From contig NZ_FOFV01000005.1 of NCBI RefSeq assembly GCF_900111005.1, forward strand, positions 372,001-436,000: a stretch of 64,000 nucleotides of DNA, read 5' to 3'. Below are positions 62,347-64,000 of this stretch, in pieces. The position numbers were made by a program, and so were the translations under genes. Every line of letters starts with the position of its first letter. Position 1 is the stretch's first letter. Source of the stretch: Lentzea albida (GTDB taxonomy: Bacteria > Actinomycetota > Actinomycetes > Mycobacteriales > Pseudonocardiaceae). Under the pieces are notes generated by a model. That model made no database searches. It saw nothing but the letters and a program-made list of their open reading frames with translations, and was not told the DNA's origin.

Positions 62347-64000
62347 CTACTTGTACCGGGCGGCGGCAGGCGGCAGCGGAGCCACCGGCAGGCCCTCGTG
62401 GATCACCTTCATGGCGTTGAACCACGTCGGTGCGGCCACCTGGCCACCGAAGACGCCCTGCGAGCTACCGGGGCAGAGCCTGATCGGGCTCGCGCAGATG
62501 ACCTGCGGGTTGTTGCCGTCGGCGTAGGTCATGACGGCGCCCGCGAACTGCGGGGTCGCGGCCAGGAAGGCCACCGACTTGTGCTCCTCGGTGGTGCCCG
62601 TCTTGCCGATGGTGGGGCGGTTCCAGCCCGAGGCGGACGCTGCCGTGGCGGCGGTGCCGTTGCCCGTCGTGTCGTGCGACATGCCCTGGGCCAGGGAGGC
62701 GGCGAGGTCCGGGTTGATCGCTTCCTCGCAGGGCTTCTCCTTCAGCGGGATCGCCTTGCCGTAGCGGTCGAGGACCTGCTCCACCGGGGTCGGCGGGCAC
62801 CAGGTGCCCTTCGAGACGATGGTGGCGGCGACGTTCGCCAGCTCCAGGACGCTCGTGGCGCCGGGGCCGAGGGTGTACGAGCCCGCGTTGTTCTGCTTCG
62901 TCCAGTCGCCCTGGGACGGGCCGTTCGACTTGTCGGAGTTCAGGGGCTCGCCGCCGCGGTTGACGCCCTGCAGCGTCTCGCGCATGCCGAGTCGGTAGGC
63001 CATGTCGACGACGTTGTTGAGGCCCGCCTTCTCCTGCAGGATGATGAAGCCGGTGTTCGGCGAGGTCGCGAGGGCCTGGGTGAGCGACATCTTGTCCGCG
63101 TACTTGCCCGAGTTCTGCACCTTCCACGGCGCGCCGCCGTTGGGGTAGACCCTGGAGAAGTAGACGTCCGGCACGTCGATGGTCTTGTCGATGCCGGTGA
63201 GGTTGCGCTCGAGTGCCGCGGCCGCGGTGAAGATCTTGTTCACCGAGCCGGGGCCGAACGGCAGCACCTCCGCGGGCACGGGACGGGCGACCTGGCCGAG
63301 CTCGGCCTTGTTGCCGAAGTCGCGGGAGGCGACGAGGGCGCGCACGCGGTGCTTGTCGGTGCCGGGCTCGACGACGGACATGACGTTCGCGATGCCGTTC
63401 TGCGTCTTCGGCACCTGCTGCTCGGCCGACTCCTTGGCCGCCTTGGTGGCCTTCTGGTCGAGCGTGGTCTTGATCGTCAGGCCGCCGCGCTGCAGCTCCT
63501 TGTTCGTGATGCCGGCTTCGCGCAGGTAGTCGAGCAGGTAGGAGCAGAAGAAGCCGTAGATCGGGCCGTCACCGGCGCCGACGCAGCCCTTGGGCAGGAT
63601 CTGCAGGTCCTCGACGATGCCCAGCGGCTCGGCCTTGTACTCCTCGGCCTTCTTCTTCGCCTCGGTCTCGTCGGCACCGAACGCGCCGTTCTCGCGCATC
63701 TTGTCGATGACGATGTTGCGGCGCTCCAGCGCCTTCTCCGGGGAGGCTCCGGGGTTCAGCGACGACGGGCGGTTCGCGATCGCGGCGAGCAGCGCGGCCT
63801 GCGAGACCGTCAGCTTGTCCGCGGTCGTGTTGAAGTACGCCTTCGCGGCCGCGCCGACGCCGTAGGTCTGGTTGCCCAGCGGCACGATGTTGAGGTAGCC
63901 GGTGAGGATCTCTTCCTTGCTCATCTGCTGCTCGAGCTGCAACGCGACCCGCGCCTCGCGCATCTTGCGGCCGATCGTCGCCTCGGTGGCCTTCTCCCAG
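62347..64000 (-). CDS. Class A penicillin-binding protein, 5' end outside window
   Basis: The frame is open to the last base; about 550 C-terminal residues are visible. The end of the glycosyltransferase (GT51) domain is seen (RKMREARVALQLEQQMSKEEILTGYLNIVPLG...TYGVGAAAKAYFN). The transpeptidase domain has SxxK as GSVNK, SxN as SPN (LATSPNTGF) and KTG in IGKTGTTEEH. The enzyme polymerises and cross-links peptidoglycan at the outer face of the membrane. The Pro/Ala-rich C-terminus ends APLPPAAARYK. Confidence 0.95.
   Translation of the reverse strand, partial: WEKATEATIGRKMREARVALQLEQQMSKEEILTGYLNIVPLGNQTYGVGAAAKAYFNTTADKLTVSQAALLAAIANRPSSLNPGASPEKALERRNIVIDKMRENGAFGADETEAKKKAEEYKAEPLGIVEDLQILPKGCVGAGDGPIYGFFCSYLLDYLREAGITNKELQRGGLTIKTTLDQKATKAAKESAEQQVPKTQNGIANVMSVVEPGTDKHRVRALVASRDFGNKAELGQVARPVPAEVLPFGPGSVNKIFTAAAALERNLTGIDKTIDVPDVYFSRVYPNGGAPWKVQNSGKYADKMSLTQALATSPNTGFIILQEKAGLNNVVDMAYRLGMRETLQGVNRGGEPLNSDKSNGPSQGDWTKQNNAGSYTLGPGATSVLELANVAATIVSKGTWCPPTPVEQVLDRYGKAIPLKEKPCEEAINPDLAASLAQGMSHDTTGNGTAATAASASGWNRPTIGKTGTTEEHKSVAFLAATPQFAGAVMTYADGNNPQVICASPIRLCPGSSQGVFGGQVAAPTWFNAMKVIHEGLPVAPLPPAAARYK

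Overview
The window is high-GC actinobacterial DNA. Genes are densely packed, many start codons overlap the previous stop as ATGA or GTGA, GTG starts are common, and mini-regulators are abundant. Trehalose TreX/Y/Z synthesis, UdgX, an A-factor-receptor-like TetR, a wax ester synthase-like acyltransferase, MEDS/ANTAR/PknB-type signalling and an orphan MbtH together suggest a filamentous actinomycete, most likely a member of the Pseudonocardiales (Lentzea/Saccharothrix/Actinosynnema-like). The taxon is an inference. No rRNA, tRNA, CRISPR array, transposase or phage gene was seen.

Layout. 1-4.9 kb: a DUF1996 protein (cut by the window edge), a DUF305-like lipoprotein, a LacI regulator, and a GntR-ABC-membrane protein operon with a clear palindromic operator. 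5-6.5 kb: an MbtH-like protein and an ornithine/lysine N-monooxygenase behind an iron-box-like palindrome (siderophore functions). 6.7-14.4 kb: a LacI-controlled operon with a Dpp/Opp-type ABC importer and a GH1 beta-glucosidase. 14.7-25.5 kb: MOSC protein, alpha/beta hydrolase, MEDS-HATPase, WS/DGAT, HAD, Ser/Thr kinase, ATP-grasp enzyme with an A-factor-receptor-like TetR and an NTF2-fold protein, an XRE regulator and two secreted lamin-tail proteins. 15.3-15.7 kb is non-coding, with tandem repeats and a large hairpin element. 25.7-34.3 kb: a 1247-aa secreted subtilase, TrmB/LuxR and MarR regulators with twin operators, an FAD monooxygenase, a secreted intradiol-dioxygenase-like lipoprotein and a PucR regulator. 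34.4-41.6 kb: 4-aminobutyrate aminotransferase and aldehyde dehydrogenase, LacI, secreted CAP and NlpC/P60-like proteins, and an APC permease. 41.7-43.6 kb: XRE, a candidate leader/small RNA, udgX-csbD behind a stress-sigma-like promoter, and ANTAR. 43.5-51.8 kb: treZ-treY-glgX and malQ. 51.9-54.3 kb: RidA, LacI, Bcp peroxiredoxin and an MmpS-like protein.

54.3-60.6 kb is the most unusual region. It holds a MIO-type aromatic amino acid lyase/aminomutase with a His at the substrate-selectivity site, an unrecognised 252-aa protein that may be a heme-type tyrosine hydroxylase, a caffeoyl-CoA-type O-methyltransferase, an F420/luciferase-like oxidoreductase and its TetR with a perfect 16-bp palindrome. 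A 4-coumarate-CoA-ligase-like gene next door is broken by a one-base frameshift in a G4 run. Together these could make and activate a methylated hydroxycinnamate from tyrosine. The window closes with an M23 peptidase, a C-rich intergenic stretch, and the C-terminal part of a class A penicillin-binding protein.
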